Origin: Acidobacteriota bacterium
GTDB taxonomy: Bacteria > Acidobacteriota > Blastocatellia > Pyrinomonadales > Pyrinomonadaceae
Direction of reading: 5' to 3'
NCBI GenBank assembly: GCA_020199995.1
Contig: JAIVJM010000003.1
Location: 1-57,484 of the forward strand
DNA: 57,484 nucleotides
The translations under genes were made by a program, and so were the position numbers. Below the pieces are notes generated by a model. That model made no database searches. It saw only the letters and a list, made by a program, of their open reading frames with translations, and had not been told where the DNA came from. Shown one piece after another: positions 25,270-33,960 of this stretch (within the stretch, counting starts at the first letter, position 1; every line of letters starts with the position of its first letter).

Positions 25270-26299
25270 CGTTGTTTTCTCCCGCTTGTTCCGCGTCGCC
25301 CAACTCGCTTTTAGCCGCCTCGCGGACAACCCCGTCGAGCCAATCATGCATGCTTTTGCCCGACTTGTCTCTCGCACGCTGCGCGAGCGCGTAGGTCTCC
25401 GGCGCGACCCCCTCGAGCCTCCCGTAGTAGCGCGAGCGCAGCGTGCCGCCGCGACGCCCTGGGATTTCGAGATCGAAGTCCGCCTTCGGCTCGCCTTCCC
25501 CCACGACGAACTCGATGAGGTAGTAGACGCCGCCGATGATCCAGCGCACCGCCACGTCGCGCGCTTCGACGGGCACGTGCTCGAAGGGGATGGCTTTCTT
25601 AAACAGGGGGTTGTTGTTGAGAAGTATGCGCCCGTACTCCGTCTCGTAGAGCCACGGCGGCATGCTCTCGTCGCCGGCGACGACTTTCGCCCCGACCTTT
25701 GCCACGCGCACGATCTCCTTCAAGCTCTGCGCGATGTCGCCGAAGACTCCGAGCCCGCCGAAGCTGAACACGGCGTCGAAGTAGTCGTCAGGGAAAGGGA
25801 GATAACACGCATTGGCGACGGCGAACTCCACGGGGACGGAGACGCCCCTTAACTTTTCCTTGCAGCGCAGCAGCATCGAGCGGCTGATGTCGCTTAAATA
25901 AAGCTGCCCCTCCGCGCCCAACTCACCGGCGATGATCTCCGAGTCGCGCCCGGTTCCGCAGGCGAGCTCGAGGACGCGGGAGCCCGGTTGCAGATCGAGC
26001 AACTTGACGAAATCCCTGCGAGCCTTCTGCTCGTCGACGTACTGGATGCGGAACGATAGATTCGCCACGTCGTCGTAAACGTCGGCGACGCCGTCATAGT
26101 AATCCAGAGTCTCTTTCTGTTCGCCTTCGAGCATGGGCGGGAAGATCAGCGCGGGGATGCCGTCGCGGATCGCATACTCCCGCCCGCGCTCATCGACGAG
26201 CTTCCCCGAAACCACTTCGCCGCCCTCCGTCTCCTCCGGGATGCACGCCAACTTTTGCCGCGTCTCCGGACTGACGTAGATATTGCGCTCTTGATTCAT
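25259..26299 (-). CDS. SAM-dependent methyltransferase
   Basis: The 346-residue protein has an N-terminal region (1-60) resembling the Trm112-like or Cys-poor leader of Methyltransf_11 proteins. The SAM fold follows: GSRVLELACGTGRDSEIIAG, LYLSDISRSMLLRCKEKL, VANACYLPFPDDYFDAVFSFGGLGVF and VGAKVVAGDESMPPWLYE. An extra C-terminal domain (about 220-346) is unassigned. The ATG at 26299 has GGAGG 4 nt upstream and is preferred over the adjacent GTG. It sits in a set of sugar-modifying genes (GNAT, propeller enzyme, aminotransferase). Confidence 0.83.
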   Translation of the reverse strand: MNQERNIYVSPETRQKLACIPEETEGGEVVSGKLVDERGREYAIRDGIPALIFPPMLEGEQKETLDYYDGVADVYDDVANLSFRIQYVDEQKARRDFVKLLDLQPGSRVLELACGTGRDSEIIAGELGAEGQLYLSDISRSMLLRCKEKLRGVSVPVEFAVANACYLPFPDDYFDAVFSFGGLGVFGDIAQSLKEIVRVAKVGAKVVAGDESMPPWLYETEYGRILLNNNPLFKKAIPFEHVPVEARDVAVRWIIGGVYYLIEFVVGEGEPKADFDLEIPGRRGGTLRSRYYGRLEGVAPETYALAQRARDKSGKSMHDWLDGVVREAAKSELGDAEQAGENNDGE

Positions 26300-26357
26300 C
26301 ACTCCTCCGATTTCACTGTTCCTATCCCGCCTGCTAAAAATTCTACCCGCCTAAAAA

Positions 26358-27191
26358 CTAAGCTGACATCTCGCCATGCCCGCCAAACTCGATGGGTGTG
26401 TTGAAGGAGTAGAAAGAGTAGCGGCTGACTTCGTCGAACTCCAGCTTCTGCGCCAGCTTCATCGAACCCGCGTTGGCGACAAAGCAGTCCCACGTCGGCG
26501 TGATACCCTTCGCCAGACACTCCCTGATGAACTGCCTCGCGACCAGACTCGCCAGCCCGCGCCCCCTGTGTTCCGCGTCGGTCAGGACATCGACTTCCGC
26601 GAATCCGTCGGCGACAGCCGCCGCGTAGCAGAGACTAACTACCTCCCCGTCTTTGACGAGACACACGCCCAGACCGTGCTCGACGAAATCCTCGACCGAC
26701 GACCAGAAGCGCGTGCCGAGCTCGATGCCGAACTTCTCCGTCTTCGTGACGAGTTCTTCGTCCAGCTTCTTCAGTTCGAAACCCGCCGGGCACTGCTCCG
26801 TCTCGCCGAGCCAGGCGGCGCGCCCCCGACGAAACTCGAACCTCGCGCGCTCGCGTCGCCTGATCGACTCCGGGGCGAGGGCGTCGAGCCTCTGTTGCCA
26901 GCGCGCGGGCGGCGCATACCACAGCAGGTAAGTCGGGCGGAGCGCGCCCGTGGTGTTGAGTAGCTCGGCGAGCCCCGCGTCGAACGGTTCGTCATGTTGC
27001 GCCCCCACGACGCACGTGAAGCCGAAGTTGTTGACGATCACAGCCGCGCGCGGGCGCTCCGGTTGGTCAGCAAACACCTGCCCGCGCTGCCGATTCTGGA
27101 CGACGGCGGAGATGAGCGGAAAGCGTGCGCCGCTCGCCCGGTAGAGCGGCAGGACGTGCGGGAAATCATCCGGCTTGAGTTCGACAATCAT
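26358..27191 (-). CDS. GNAT-family acetyltransferase
   Basis: The 277-residue protein ends in a GNAT fold: VCLVKDGEVVSLCYAAAVADG, FAEVDVLTDAEHRGRGLASLVARQFIREC (the acetyl-CoA pyrophosphate loop HRGRGLAS) and PTWDCFVANAGSMKLAQKLEFDE. The N-terminal half (1-140) resembles GNAT-associated domains that precede it in two-domain enzymes. It may N-acetylate an amino sugar of the pathway. The ATG at 27191 has GAGGG about 8 nt upstream. An in-frame extension to 27326 adds only low-complexity Arg/Gly sequence. Confidence 0.82.
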   Translation of the reverse strand: MIVELKPDDFPHVLPLYRASGARFPLISAVVQNRQRGQVFADQPERPRAAVIVNNFGFTCVVGAQHDEPFDAGLAELLNTTGALRPTYLLWYAPPARWQQRLDALAPESIRRRERARFEFRRGRAAWLGETEQCPAGFELKKLDEELVTKTEKFGIELGTRFWSSVEDFVEHGLGVCLVKDGEVVSLCYAAAVADGFAEVDVLTDAEHRGRGLASLVARQFIRECLAKGITPTWDCFVANAGSMKLAQKLEFDEVSRYSFYSFNTPIEFGGHGEMSA

Positions 27192-27332
27192 CAGTACACC
27201 CTCAAGGTGAGGCTTTCGCCCTGCCCGTCGCGGCGCGCGCCGCATCACTCCACCTCCGACCGAAGCAACGACAGAAGCGCGGCTCTCGCCGAAAGCCGCG
27301 GGGGCGGCGCGACGCCCTCTCACCATCGAGCC

Positions 27333-27888
27333 TTATTTCATCTTCGTGAGTCGCAGAAAGGTGGAAGAATCGAGTCGGAACTTGGGCGTGTCGGGCGCGA
27401 TGTGGACGCTCTTCGGCGCGACGCTCTTGGTGATGAGCGTGCCCGCGCCGATGAAGCTCTCACGCCCGACGGTGATCTCGTGACCGAGCGTGGCGCTGAC
27501 GCCGATGAAGCAGAAGGGCTCGACCGTCGTCGTGCCGGAGATGACGACGTTCCCGGCGATGTAGCAGTGATCCCCGACGCTGGCGTGGTGCCCGATGTGA
27601 TTGCCGCTCCAGATGAAGACGTTGCTCCCGACCTTCGAGCACGGCTGGATGACGGCGAACTCGAGGACGAAACAGTTGTCGCCGATCTCCACCCCGCCGA
27701 AGTTCGACGCGCGCGAGCTGACGTAGCTGATCAGTTCGTAGCCGCGCGCCTTCGCCTCCTCGTACTTCCGCGCCCGCAGCTTGTTCAAGTCTTGATAGCC
27801 GACGGCGACGAACATCTTGAACTCGCCGGGCGGGTACATATGCCTCGTCGGCAATCTTCCCCGCCCCGAATATGACGACCTTGCTCAT
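27333..27888 (-). pseudogene. NeuD-like sugar O-/N-acetyltransferase, frameshifted
   Basis: The gene starts MSKVVIFGAGKIADEAY, the usual N-terminal Rossmann element of NeuD/PglD-type acyltransferases. The frame then breaks near 27840. The continuing frame to 27333 reads YPPGEFKMFVAVGYQDLNKLR, YELISYVSS, then left-handed beta-helix repeats (IGDNCFVLEFAVIQPCSKVG, VFIWSGNHIGHHASVGDHC and so on). Relatives have about 40 residues between these parts. The acceptor-binding half is thus cut while the helix with its catalytic His (GNHIGHH) remains. It follows the AMP-ligase gene by 18 nt and would acetylate an amino sugar if repaired. Confidence 0.8.
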
Positions 27889-27906
27889 TGTCTCTAAAAC
27901 CTTTCT

Positions 27907-29472
27907 TCAATTCTCCCGCGCGAGATACTTTTCCGCCAGACCTTTGCGGTCGACTTTGCCGTTAGGATTTTTCGGCAGCGCCTCTTCGCGGTGGAAGACG
28001 GAGGGGATCATGTAGTCGGGGATCATCCGCCTGAGCTCGGCGCGCGCTCTCTCGGCGTCAAACTCCTGCCGCGCGGCGACGACAGCCACGATGCGGCTCA
28101 GACCGTTGACGCTCGTGTGCAGCGCGGCGGCTTCCGAGACGTAATCCAGCCGGTTGAGCGCGCCCTCGATCTCTTCGAGCTCGATGCGATAGCCCATGTG
28201 CTTGATCTGGTTGTCCCTGCGCCCCTGTATGTAGAGCTTGCCGTCGGCGGGGTCGAGGCGGACGAGGTCGCCGGTCTTATACATCAGCTCTCGAAACTTG
28301 TCGTTCGCGGGGTTCTGCACAAAGCTCGCGCCCGTGCGCGCCTCGTCGTTGTAGTAGCCCCGCCCGAGGTTCGGGCCGGTCAGGCATAGCTCTCCGGTCT
28401 CGCCCGCCGCGACGCCGCGCCCCTCTTCGTCGAGAATTAGAAACCCGAAGTTGTCGGCGATGCTTCCGAGGGGCGGGAGACCCAGCGGGTCTTGGAAGTC
28501 GTCAGCCGTAATCTTGTAGGAGGAACAGATACAGGTGCATTCGGTCGGGCCGTAGACGTTGAAGAGCTCCGACGAGTCGGAGTAGGTCTCGTAGAGCATC
28601 TTCAGCTTCGCCTTCGGGTAGCCTTCGCCGCCGAAGACGAAGCGGCGAATCGAGCGCAGGTGTTTGCCGTCAGCCGCCCTCATCGTCTGCAAGAAGATGA
28701 GCAGCGACGGCACGGAGAACCAGAGCGTGCAGCCGGCGGCGTCGATCTTTTCGACGAGCAGCTTCGGGTCTTTGACCTCCTCTTTCGAGAAGGGCACGAG
28801 GCGCGCGCCGGTGAAGAGGGCGGTGTAGAAATCGAAGACCGAGTTGTCGAAGTAAAGCGCGTTGACGTTCGTCAGCACGTCGTCGGGCGTGACGCGGAAG
28901 GTCTCGCGCCCCCATTCGACGAGGTTCAGGACGTTCGCGTGCGTCATCACCGCGCCCTTCGGGAAACCGGTCGAGCCCGAGGTGAACATGATGTAAGCCG
29001 GGTGCGCGCCCGTCACGCGGCGCGTCTGCGGTAGGTTCGCGTCGGCAAACTCGCCGCTCGCGCGCGCGAGCTGTCCCGTGCCTTTCTCGAAAGTTTCAAC
29101 GCCGAGATCGGCGACGATCTTTTCCAGCTTGTCCAGCAGCCCGCGCTCAGCCAGCATTAGTTTGGGGCGGCAGGTTTCGAGAATCCGTTGCAGGCGCTCG
29201 GCGGGGATGTCCGGGTCGAGGACGCAGTAGAGCGCGCCGATCTTCAGGCACGCGAGCATACACGCGAAGGTCTCGCTCGACTTCACGCCGGAGAGGCAGA
29301 CCACCTCGCGCGGCGTGACGCCTCGTCCGAGGAGCCAGCGCGCCAGGCGGTTAGCCGCGCGGTTGAGGTCGTCGTAGCTGACCGTCTCACGTTCGCCGAA
29401 CCAGATGGCCGTCTGGCGCGCGCGCTGCTCCACGATGCTCTGAAATCGGATGCCGAGGTTGTATGCGTACAT
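27907..29472 (-). CDS. Amino acid adenylation-type AMP-dependent ligase
   Basis: The 521-residue adenylate-forming enzyme has clear core motifs: IMFTSGSTGFPKGAV (A3), NALYFDNSVFDFY, NVYGPTECTC (A5), YKTGDLVRLD (A7), RIELEEIEGAL and the lysine motif PKNPNGKVDRKGL (A10). It resembles D-alanine/amino acid activating domains of NRPSs and DltA-like enzymes. The acyl carrier protein and SDR encoded just upstream suggest it loads an amino or hydroxy acid onto the carrier, which a transferase then attaches to a sugar. The substrate cannot be read. The start is the ATG at 29472. Confidence 0.9.
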   Translation of the reverse strand: MYAYNLGIRFQSIVEQRARQTAIWFGERETVSYDDLNRAANRLARWLLGRGVTPREVVCLSGVKSSETFACMLACLKIGALYCVLDPDIPAERLQRILETCRPKLMLAERGLLDKLEKIVADLGVETFEKGTGQLARASGEFADANLPQTRRVTGAHPAYIMFTSGSTGFPKGAVMTHANVLNLVEWGRETFRVTPDDVLTNVNALYFDNSVFDFYTALFTGARLVPFSKEEVKDPKLLVEKIDAAGCTLWFSVPSLLIFLQTMRAADGKHLRSIRRFVFGGEGYPKAKLKMLYETYSDSSELFNVYGPTECTCICSSYKITADDFQDPLGLPPLGSIADNFGFLILDEEGRGVAAGETGELCLTGPNLGRGYYNDEARTGASFVQNPANDKFRELMYKTGDLVRLDPADGKLYIQGRRDNQIKHMGYRIELEEIEGALNRLDYVSEAAALHTSVNGLSRIVAVVAARQEFDAERARAELRRMIPDYMIPSVFHREEALPKNPNGKVDRKGLAEKYLAREN

Positions 29473-29539
29473 GCGTCGTCCGTCGGTCGCCCCGCGCGGC
29501 GCTCGAGCCTGCGCGCGGGAAGCGTCCTTCGAGCCCGGC

Positions 29540-30289
29540 TCAGATGACCAGCCCGCCGTCGAGCTCGAAGACTTTGCCGTTGAAGAAATCGTTCTCGATG
29601 AGGGCGAGTATGCCGTCGGCGATCTCTTCGGGCTTGCCGAGGCGTTTGAGCGGCACGCGCTTCAAAGTCTCACGCAACACGGCTTCGCTGATAGCCTCTT
29701 TCGTGGATTCGGTCTCGGTGAAGCCGGGCGCGACGGCGACGACGCGGATGCCCATCGGGCTCAACTCCTTCGCCCAGGTCGCCGTCAGGGCGTTCACTCC
29801 CGCCTTCGCCGCGGAGTACGCCGACTGCCCGGCGTTGCCCGCCGCCGAAACCGAGCTGACGTTGACGACGACGCCCTTCGTCCGCGTCGCGATCATCTTC
29901 TCCACCACGACCGAGGTCATGTAGAAGACCGAGCTCAAGTCGGCTGCCAGCACCTTATCCCACATCGCGGCGTCGTGGCGCTCGACGCCGGACATCGTAA
30001 TCCTGACGAGCGGGGCGCTATAAAGAATGCCGGCATTATTAACGAGCACGTCAGCCGCGCCGAACTGCTCGTGATAGCGGCGCGCGACCTCGGTCACGTG
30101 CTCGTAGCTCGACACGTCGCACTCGAAGCAGTTGACGCCCGCGTGCCGCGCGCGCAACTCAGCGAGTCCCTGCGCGTTGAGGTCGAAGACCGCGACGGAG
30201 GCTTCCATCGCGACGAGTTTCTCGACCAGCGCGCGCCCGAGTCCGCGCACGCCGCCCGTCACGATCACTTTTTTACCGCGCGCGTCCAT
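29540..30289 (-). CDS. Short-chain dehydrogenase/reductase (FabG-like)
   Basis: The 249-residue classical SDR shows VIVTGGVRGLGRALVEKL (TGxxxGxG), VLVNNAGILYSAPLV, NVSSVSAAGNAGQSAYSAAKAG (Ser, Tyr and Lys of the catalytic triad) and VAPGFTETESTKE. FabG-like enzymes reduce 3-keto groups on carrier-bound acyl chains. The gene starts directly after the ACP stop, so it probably reduces or forms the acyl group of the ACP-bound intermediate. Alternatively it acts on a nucleotide sugar. Confidence 0.88.
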   Translation of the reverse strand: MDARGKKVIVTGGVRGLGRALVEKLVAMEASVAVFDLNAQGLAELRARHAGVNCFECDVSSYEHVTEVARRYHEQFGAADVLVNNAGILYSAPLVRITMSGVERHDAAMWDKVLAADLSSVFYMTSVVVEKMIATRTKGVVVNVSSVSAAGNAGQSAYSAAKAGVNALTATWAKELSPMGIRVVAVAPGFTETESTKEAISEAVLRETLKRVPLKRLGKPEEIADGILALIENDFFNGKVFELDGGLVI

Positions 30290-30523
30290 CTAACTGACGG
30301 CGCTCCTCTCGCCGAGCACGCGCTTGATTTCGCGCACGCTCCGCATCGCCACGATCTCGTCCAGAGTGAGCTCGATGCCGAACCTCTCTTCGAGCGCGAC
30401 GACGAGTTCCATGTGCTTCAGGGAATCCCACACCTCCACGTCCTGCATCGACAGATCGTCGCTGATTTTTGACGCCGGTATCTGTAAGACTTCGGCTAAC
30501 AGGCTCTCCACCTTTTCGTCCAC
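30290..30523 (-). CDS. Acyl carrier protein
   Basis: The 77-residue acidic four-helix carrier has the phosphopantetheine site in VEVWDSLKHMELVVALEERFGI, with Ser in WDSLKHM. This is the DSL signature of ACPs that serve amino acid or O-acyl transfer, as in Dlt or sugar-decoration systems. It ends with a TAG immediately followed by the SDR ATG, so the pair is coupled. With the AMP ligase downstream it forms a three-gene activation unit. Confidence 0.92.
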   Translation of the reverse strand: MDEKVESLLAEVLQIPASKISDDLSMQDVEVWDSLKHMELVVALEERFGIELTLDEIVAMRSVREIKRVLGERSAVS

Positions 30524-30578
30524 GTTAAGAAAATCTCCCTTCCGACTCTTAAATCTTTTGTCCCCCGGCGAGCACTCC

Positions 30579-31472
30579 TCAGCGAAACTCGCCGAGGCGA
30601 TAAGCGGGGAAGTATGCGGTCGGCGGCGCGTTCCTCGCCGCGACTAATTCTTCGTAGCCCTTGCGGTCGAAAATCCTGCCGCAGAAATACGCCGTGCGGA
30701 CGCCGCTCGACCAACCCTCTTTGAAACGGCTCAAGCCCGACGCTGTCTCTCCGGCGCCCGCCGCGCCGCCCAGATTCAACCAGCGCAAGCCGCGCCCGGC
30801 GAAATACTCCAGGGCGTGGCTGAAGAGCGCGAAGGAGGCGCGCAACTCGTAGCCGCGCGCGCTATAAGCCCCGAGGTGGTAGTAAGCCGCGTCGCCCTGA
30901 ACGTACCACAGCAGCATCCCGGTCGTCGTTTCGCCCTCCGTCGCGCGCAGCGCCACCATCCCCGGCACGCCGAGTTGTTTGGCGAATGATTCTTTCGAGA
31001 AAGCCGCGACGCCTTCGATGGCATGTCGCTCGGACAGCACGCCGTAGAGAGCCGTCCATTCGTCGAGCGCGTCGGGCGCGCGCGCATACCGCTCGACGGA
31101 CAATACCCTCCGTGCCTTGCGCGCGTTGCGCCGGTGGTGCGCGTGGACGAAGCTGTCCGCGGGCAGACCGAGATCGACGACGAAGTGCTGCTTGAAGGGC
31201 GCGACCACGTCACGGAAACATTCCTTCAGGTAGGCTTCGTCGTATTCGCCGAACGGGTCGGCGACCAGGGAGACGCTCACCAGGTCGTCGCCCACGGCGT
31301 CGAGGTCAGACCGGAGTTGCGACCAATCCGGGCATGAGAAGATCGGGTAGCATCCCATCGCATCCCGGCGACCGGAGCCCGGTATCTCTCGCTCTAAGAG
31401 CCACGCGCCGCAACGCGCCAACTGCCGAGGCGAGCCGAATTCAGCCAGCGATTCGGCGTAAGCAGGGTGCAT
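30579..31472 (-). CDS. FemAB/BioF2-like GNAT acyltransferase
   Basis: The 297-residue protein has a FemAB-like fold: VDLGLPADSFVHAHHRRNARKARR (basic acceptor helix), LYGVLSERHAIEGVAAFSKESF, GMLLWYVQGDAAYYHLGAYSARGY and GLRWLNLGGAAGAGETASGLSRFKEGW. FemAB-type enzymes transfer acyl or aminoacyl groups from carriers to sugars or peptides. Beside the ACP and AMP ligase it is the natural candidate to move the activated group onto the polysaccharide; that is inference. The start is uncertain. The ATG at 31472 is chosen, as codons further upstream look non-conserved and overlap the FkbM gene end. Confidence 0.75.
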   Translation of the reverse strand: MHPAYAESLAEFGSPRQLARCGAWLLEREIPGSGRRDAMGCYPIFSCPDWSQLRSDLDAVGDDLVSVSLVADPFGEYDEAYLKECFRDVVAPFKQHFVVDLGLPADSFVHAHHRRNARKARRVLSVERYARAPDALDEWTALYGVLSERHAIEGVAAFSKESFAKQLGVPGMVALRATEGETTTGMLLWYVQGDAAYYHLGAYSARGYELRASFALFSHALEYFAGRGLRWLNLGGAAGAGETASGLSRFKEGWSSGVRTAYFCGRIFDRKGYEELVAARNAPPTAYFPAYRLGEFR

Positions 31473-31545
31473 GTAGCCGCTAAGCAGGTCAAACCCGCGA
31501 GGGCGTGGGCTACCGGCGTGGGCTGCGGCGATGTTCGTCTGAGGG

Positions 31546-32703
31546 CTAATTGACTTTGGGGCTGGCAAAAAGGATTGTCTCCTCGCCGTAGATAGTGAAG
31601 TGATCCAGAAAGAAGTCGTAGCCCACACCCAGCCCGTCGAGGTAGTTCGGGATGTCGACCAGATCAGTCTCCCTGTGGTAGAGCGAGATCGCCAGCTTCG
31701 GCTTAAAAGTGCGAATCGTCTCCCGCGCGCCGTGTAAGGCTTTCAGCTCCGCCCCCTCAATGTCCATTTTGATGAAGTCCACCTTGGGCAGGTGTTGCCG
31801 CCTCACCAGCTCGTCGATTGAGAGCGTGGACACGCGACACGATTCCTGCTGGTTATAGAGCAGGGAGCTTCCGGGCCCGTTCGAGGAATAGTTCAACACC
31901 TCGTCCGACGTGTCCCACAACGCGCGCGGGACGATCTCGACGCGCTCGCCGAGTCCGGGGTTCAAGCTAAGGTTACGCTCCATCACCTCCATGTTTTCGG
32001 GCGTGAACTCGAAAGTGTAAACCTTCCCGCGCGCTCCGACGGCGTGCGCGAAATAGAGCGCGGTGTCGCCCCAGCAGCCGCCACCGTCGATCACGTAGTC
32101 GCCCTCCTCAGCCTTGATCGCCGGATTTCGTTTCCCGTACTCGTATTGTTTGAGCATGAACGTCACGAAGACGCCGCCGGGGAGGAAGTAAAGCTCGAGG
32201 GGGTATCCGATGGCGTCGAGCCCGAAGTGGTTCAACTTCCAACCTTTGAATTTTATGCTCACCGTCTCGCCGCTCTTGATGAGAGAGCGCGCCGACTCGC
32301 GCTCCGACCAGTAGTCCCCGGAGTTCAGGGGCAGCTTCGCCTTCTTGTGTCCGAGTATCCGGTAGGCGATCACCTTGACGAGCATCGCCTTCGAGTGATC
32401 GTCCGCGAGCAGTTCGTAGAGCGCCGAGAGTTCGCCGAGAGAGCCTTCGAGGCGCGAGACGTTTTGCAACTGCTGGCTGACATCGCTCGGCACGATGGCG
32501 ACTTTGCTGGAGAACAGTTTGTTGAAGTTGGCGAGGAGCGAACCCTTGAGGGATGATTTATAAGCGCCGAAGCGCTCGGCGTCCCAGTTGTCGGGCCCGT
32601 ACCAGTTGATCATGTCGCCCATCAGCTCCTGCATCAGCGCGATCACGAAAGCCGGCTTGCCGACGCCCGCGCCCGCCGCCGGCTTACTCACGTTCGTACT
32701 CAT
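31546..32703 (-). CDS. FkbM-family methyltransferase
   Basis: The 385-residue protein has an N-terminal helical domain (1-180) of unknown role, then an FkbM methyltransferase: YVIDGGGCWGDTALYFA (SAM site), VYTFEFTPENMEVMERNL, SSLLYNQQESCRVSTLSIDEL and VDFIKMDIEGAELKALHG. It should O-methylate a hydroxyl of a sugar. Its ATG at 32703 overlaps the wzt 3' end by 20 nt, so it is coupled to export; an upstream codon gives a four-residue longer form. Methylated terminal sugars stop chain growth in several Wzm/Wzt systems. Confidence 0.87.
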   Translation of the reverse strand: MSTNVSKPAAGAGVGKPAFVIALMQELMGDMINWYGPDNWDAERFGAYKSSLKGSLLANFNKLFSSKVAIVPSDVSQQLQNVSRLEGSLGELSALYELLADDHSKAMLVKVIAYRILGHKKAKLPLNSGDYWSERESARSLIKSGETVSIKFKGWKLNHFGLDAIGYPLELYFLPGGVFVTFMLKQYEYGKRNPAIKAEEGDYVIDGGGCWGDTALYFAHAVGARGKVYTFEFTPENMEVMERNLSLNPGLGERVEIVPRALWDTSDEVLNYSSNGPGSSLLYNQQESCRVSTLSIDELVRRQHLPKVDFIKMDIEGAELKALHGARETIRTFKPKLAISLYHRETDLVDIPNYLDGLGVGYDFFLDHFTIYGEETILFASPKVN

Positions 32704-33952
32704 AAATATCCTCATCTGCGGTAACGCTCTCTGAAACCCACTCCAGCTTCGGGCGAATAATGCCGGGCCACTTCCCGAACCAGCTCCCGCTCCGCGGCGC
32801 CTCGCTCACTTCGAACACGAGGATGTCAGCCTGATAACAGAGCGTGTTGGAAGTGTCCTCGACGATCTGGATGGCGACGCTGTAAGCGCCGTCGTTGAGG
32901 AAGTTCGCCGGAATCTTTACGACCTGCCGGAGCAGACCGCGCGGTCGCGGCTCGACCTCCGACGCCGTGGCGAAGACGTAGCTGCCCTCGACCGTGTACA
33001 AGTGCATCGTAAAGTTTAAGACCGCCTCCGGCACGTAGTTCCAGAACTCGAACTCCACCTGGAGGGGCGTCTCAATCGTCATCTCGCCGTTGCCATCGCC
33101 CGTGAGCGGCTTCACGTTCGCCGAGCGGATTCGCACCTTCTCGTTGCCGGGGGCGGTGGACGGGTCTTCCCAGAGCTGTTCGAGGGCGACGACGGTTCCG
33201 CGCTGCGTGTAGATGGGGATGATGCGGTCGGCGTCGCCGTCTTCGATGATCCGCCCTTTGTCGAGCCAGAGCACCCGCTCGCACAGACTCCTGACGGCAG
33301 TCATGTTGTGGCTGACGAAGAGCACCGTCCGCCCGGCCCTCGCGACATCCCCCATCTTCCCGATGCACTTCTTCTGGAATGCCGCGTCGCCGACGGCCAG
33401 CACCTCGTCGACGATTAAAATTTCCGGCTCGAGGTGCGCGGCGACGGCGAAGGCGAGGCGCGTGTACATGCCGCTTGAGTAATGCTTAACGGGCGTGTCA
33501 ATGAACCGCTCGATCTCGGAGAATGCCACGATCTCGTCGAACTTGCGCGTGATCTCGGCGCGCTTCATCCCGAGCATCGCGCCGTTGAGGAAGGTGTTCT
33601 CGCGCCCCGTCAGTTCGGGATGAAATCCCGTCCCGACTTCGAGCAGGGAGCCGACGCGCCCGTAGAGGTCAGCCCGCCCGGTCGTCGGCTCGACGATGCG
33701 CGAGAGAATCTTCAGCAACGTCGATTTGCCCGCGCCGTTGCTCCCGACGAGTCCGAGCACCTCGCCCGGTTGCACCTCGAAGTTAATCCCCTCGAGCGCC
33801 CACACGACGGGACTCTGCGCGCGCCGGCGCAACCGCCCGAGCGGGTTGCGGACGACCCCCGCGAGCGCGTCGCGCAAGGTTTGGTATGACACCTCCTGCG
33901 CGCCGATACGGTACTGCTTCGAGAGGTTCTCGACTTTGACAATCGGCTTCAT
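32684..33952 (-). CDS. wzt: ABC transporter ATPase for polysaccharide export, with carbohydrate-binding tail
   Basis: The 422-residue protein opens KVENLSKQYRIGAQEVSY. It carries Walker A GLVGSNGAGKSTLLK, the signature HYSSGMYTRLAFA, Walker B PEILIVDEVLAVGD and the H-loop VLFVSHNMTAV. A C-terminal domain follows from about residue 255 (QVEFEFWNYVPEAVLNFTMHLY and YSVAIQIVED), matching the Wzt_C carbohydrate-recognition fold of O-antigen exporters. The C-terminal domain would recognise the modified non-reducing end, consistent with the FkbM methyltransferase that overlaps its end. Start at the ATG at 33952, 9 nt after wzm. Confidence 0.92.
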   Translation of the reverse strand: MKPIVKVENLSKQYRIGAQEVSYQTLRDALAGVVRNPLGRLRRRAQSPVVWALEGINFEVQPGEVLGLVGSNGAGKSTLLKILSRIVEPTTGRADLYGRVGSLLEVGTGFHPELTGRENTFLNGAMLGMKRAEITRKFDEIVAFSEIERFIDTPVKHYSSGMYTRLAFAVAAHLEPEILIVDEVLAVGDAAFQKKCIGKMGDVARAGRTVLFVSHNMTAVRSLCERVLWLDKGRIIEDGDADRIIPIYTQRGTVVALEQLWEDPSTAPGNEKVRIRSANVKPLTGDGNGEMTIETPLQVEFEFWNYVPEAVLNFTMHLYTVEGSYVFATASEVEPRPRGLLRQVVKIPANFLNDGAYSVAIQIVEDTSNTLCYQADILVFEVSEAPRSGSWFGKWPGIIRPKLEWVSESVTADEDIYEYERE

Positions 33953-33960
33953 CGCTGATC

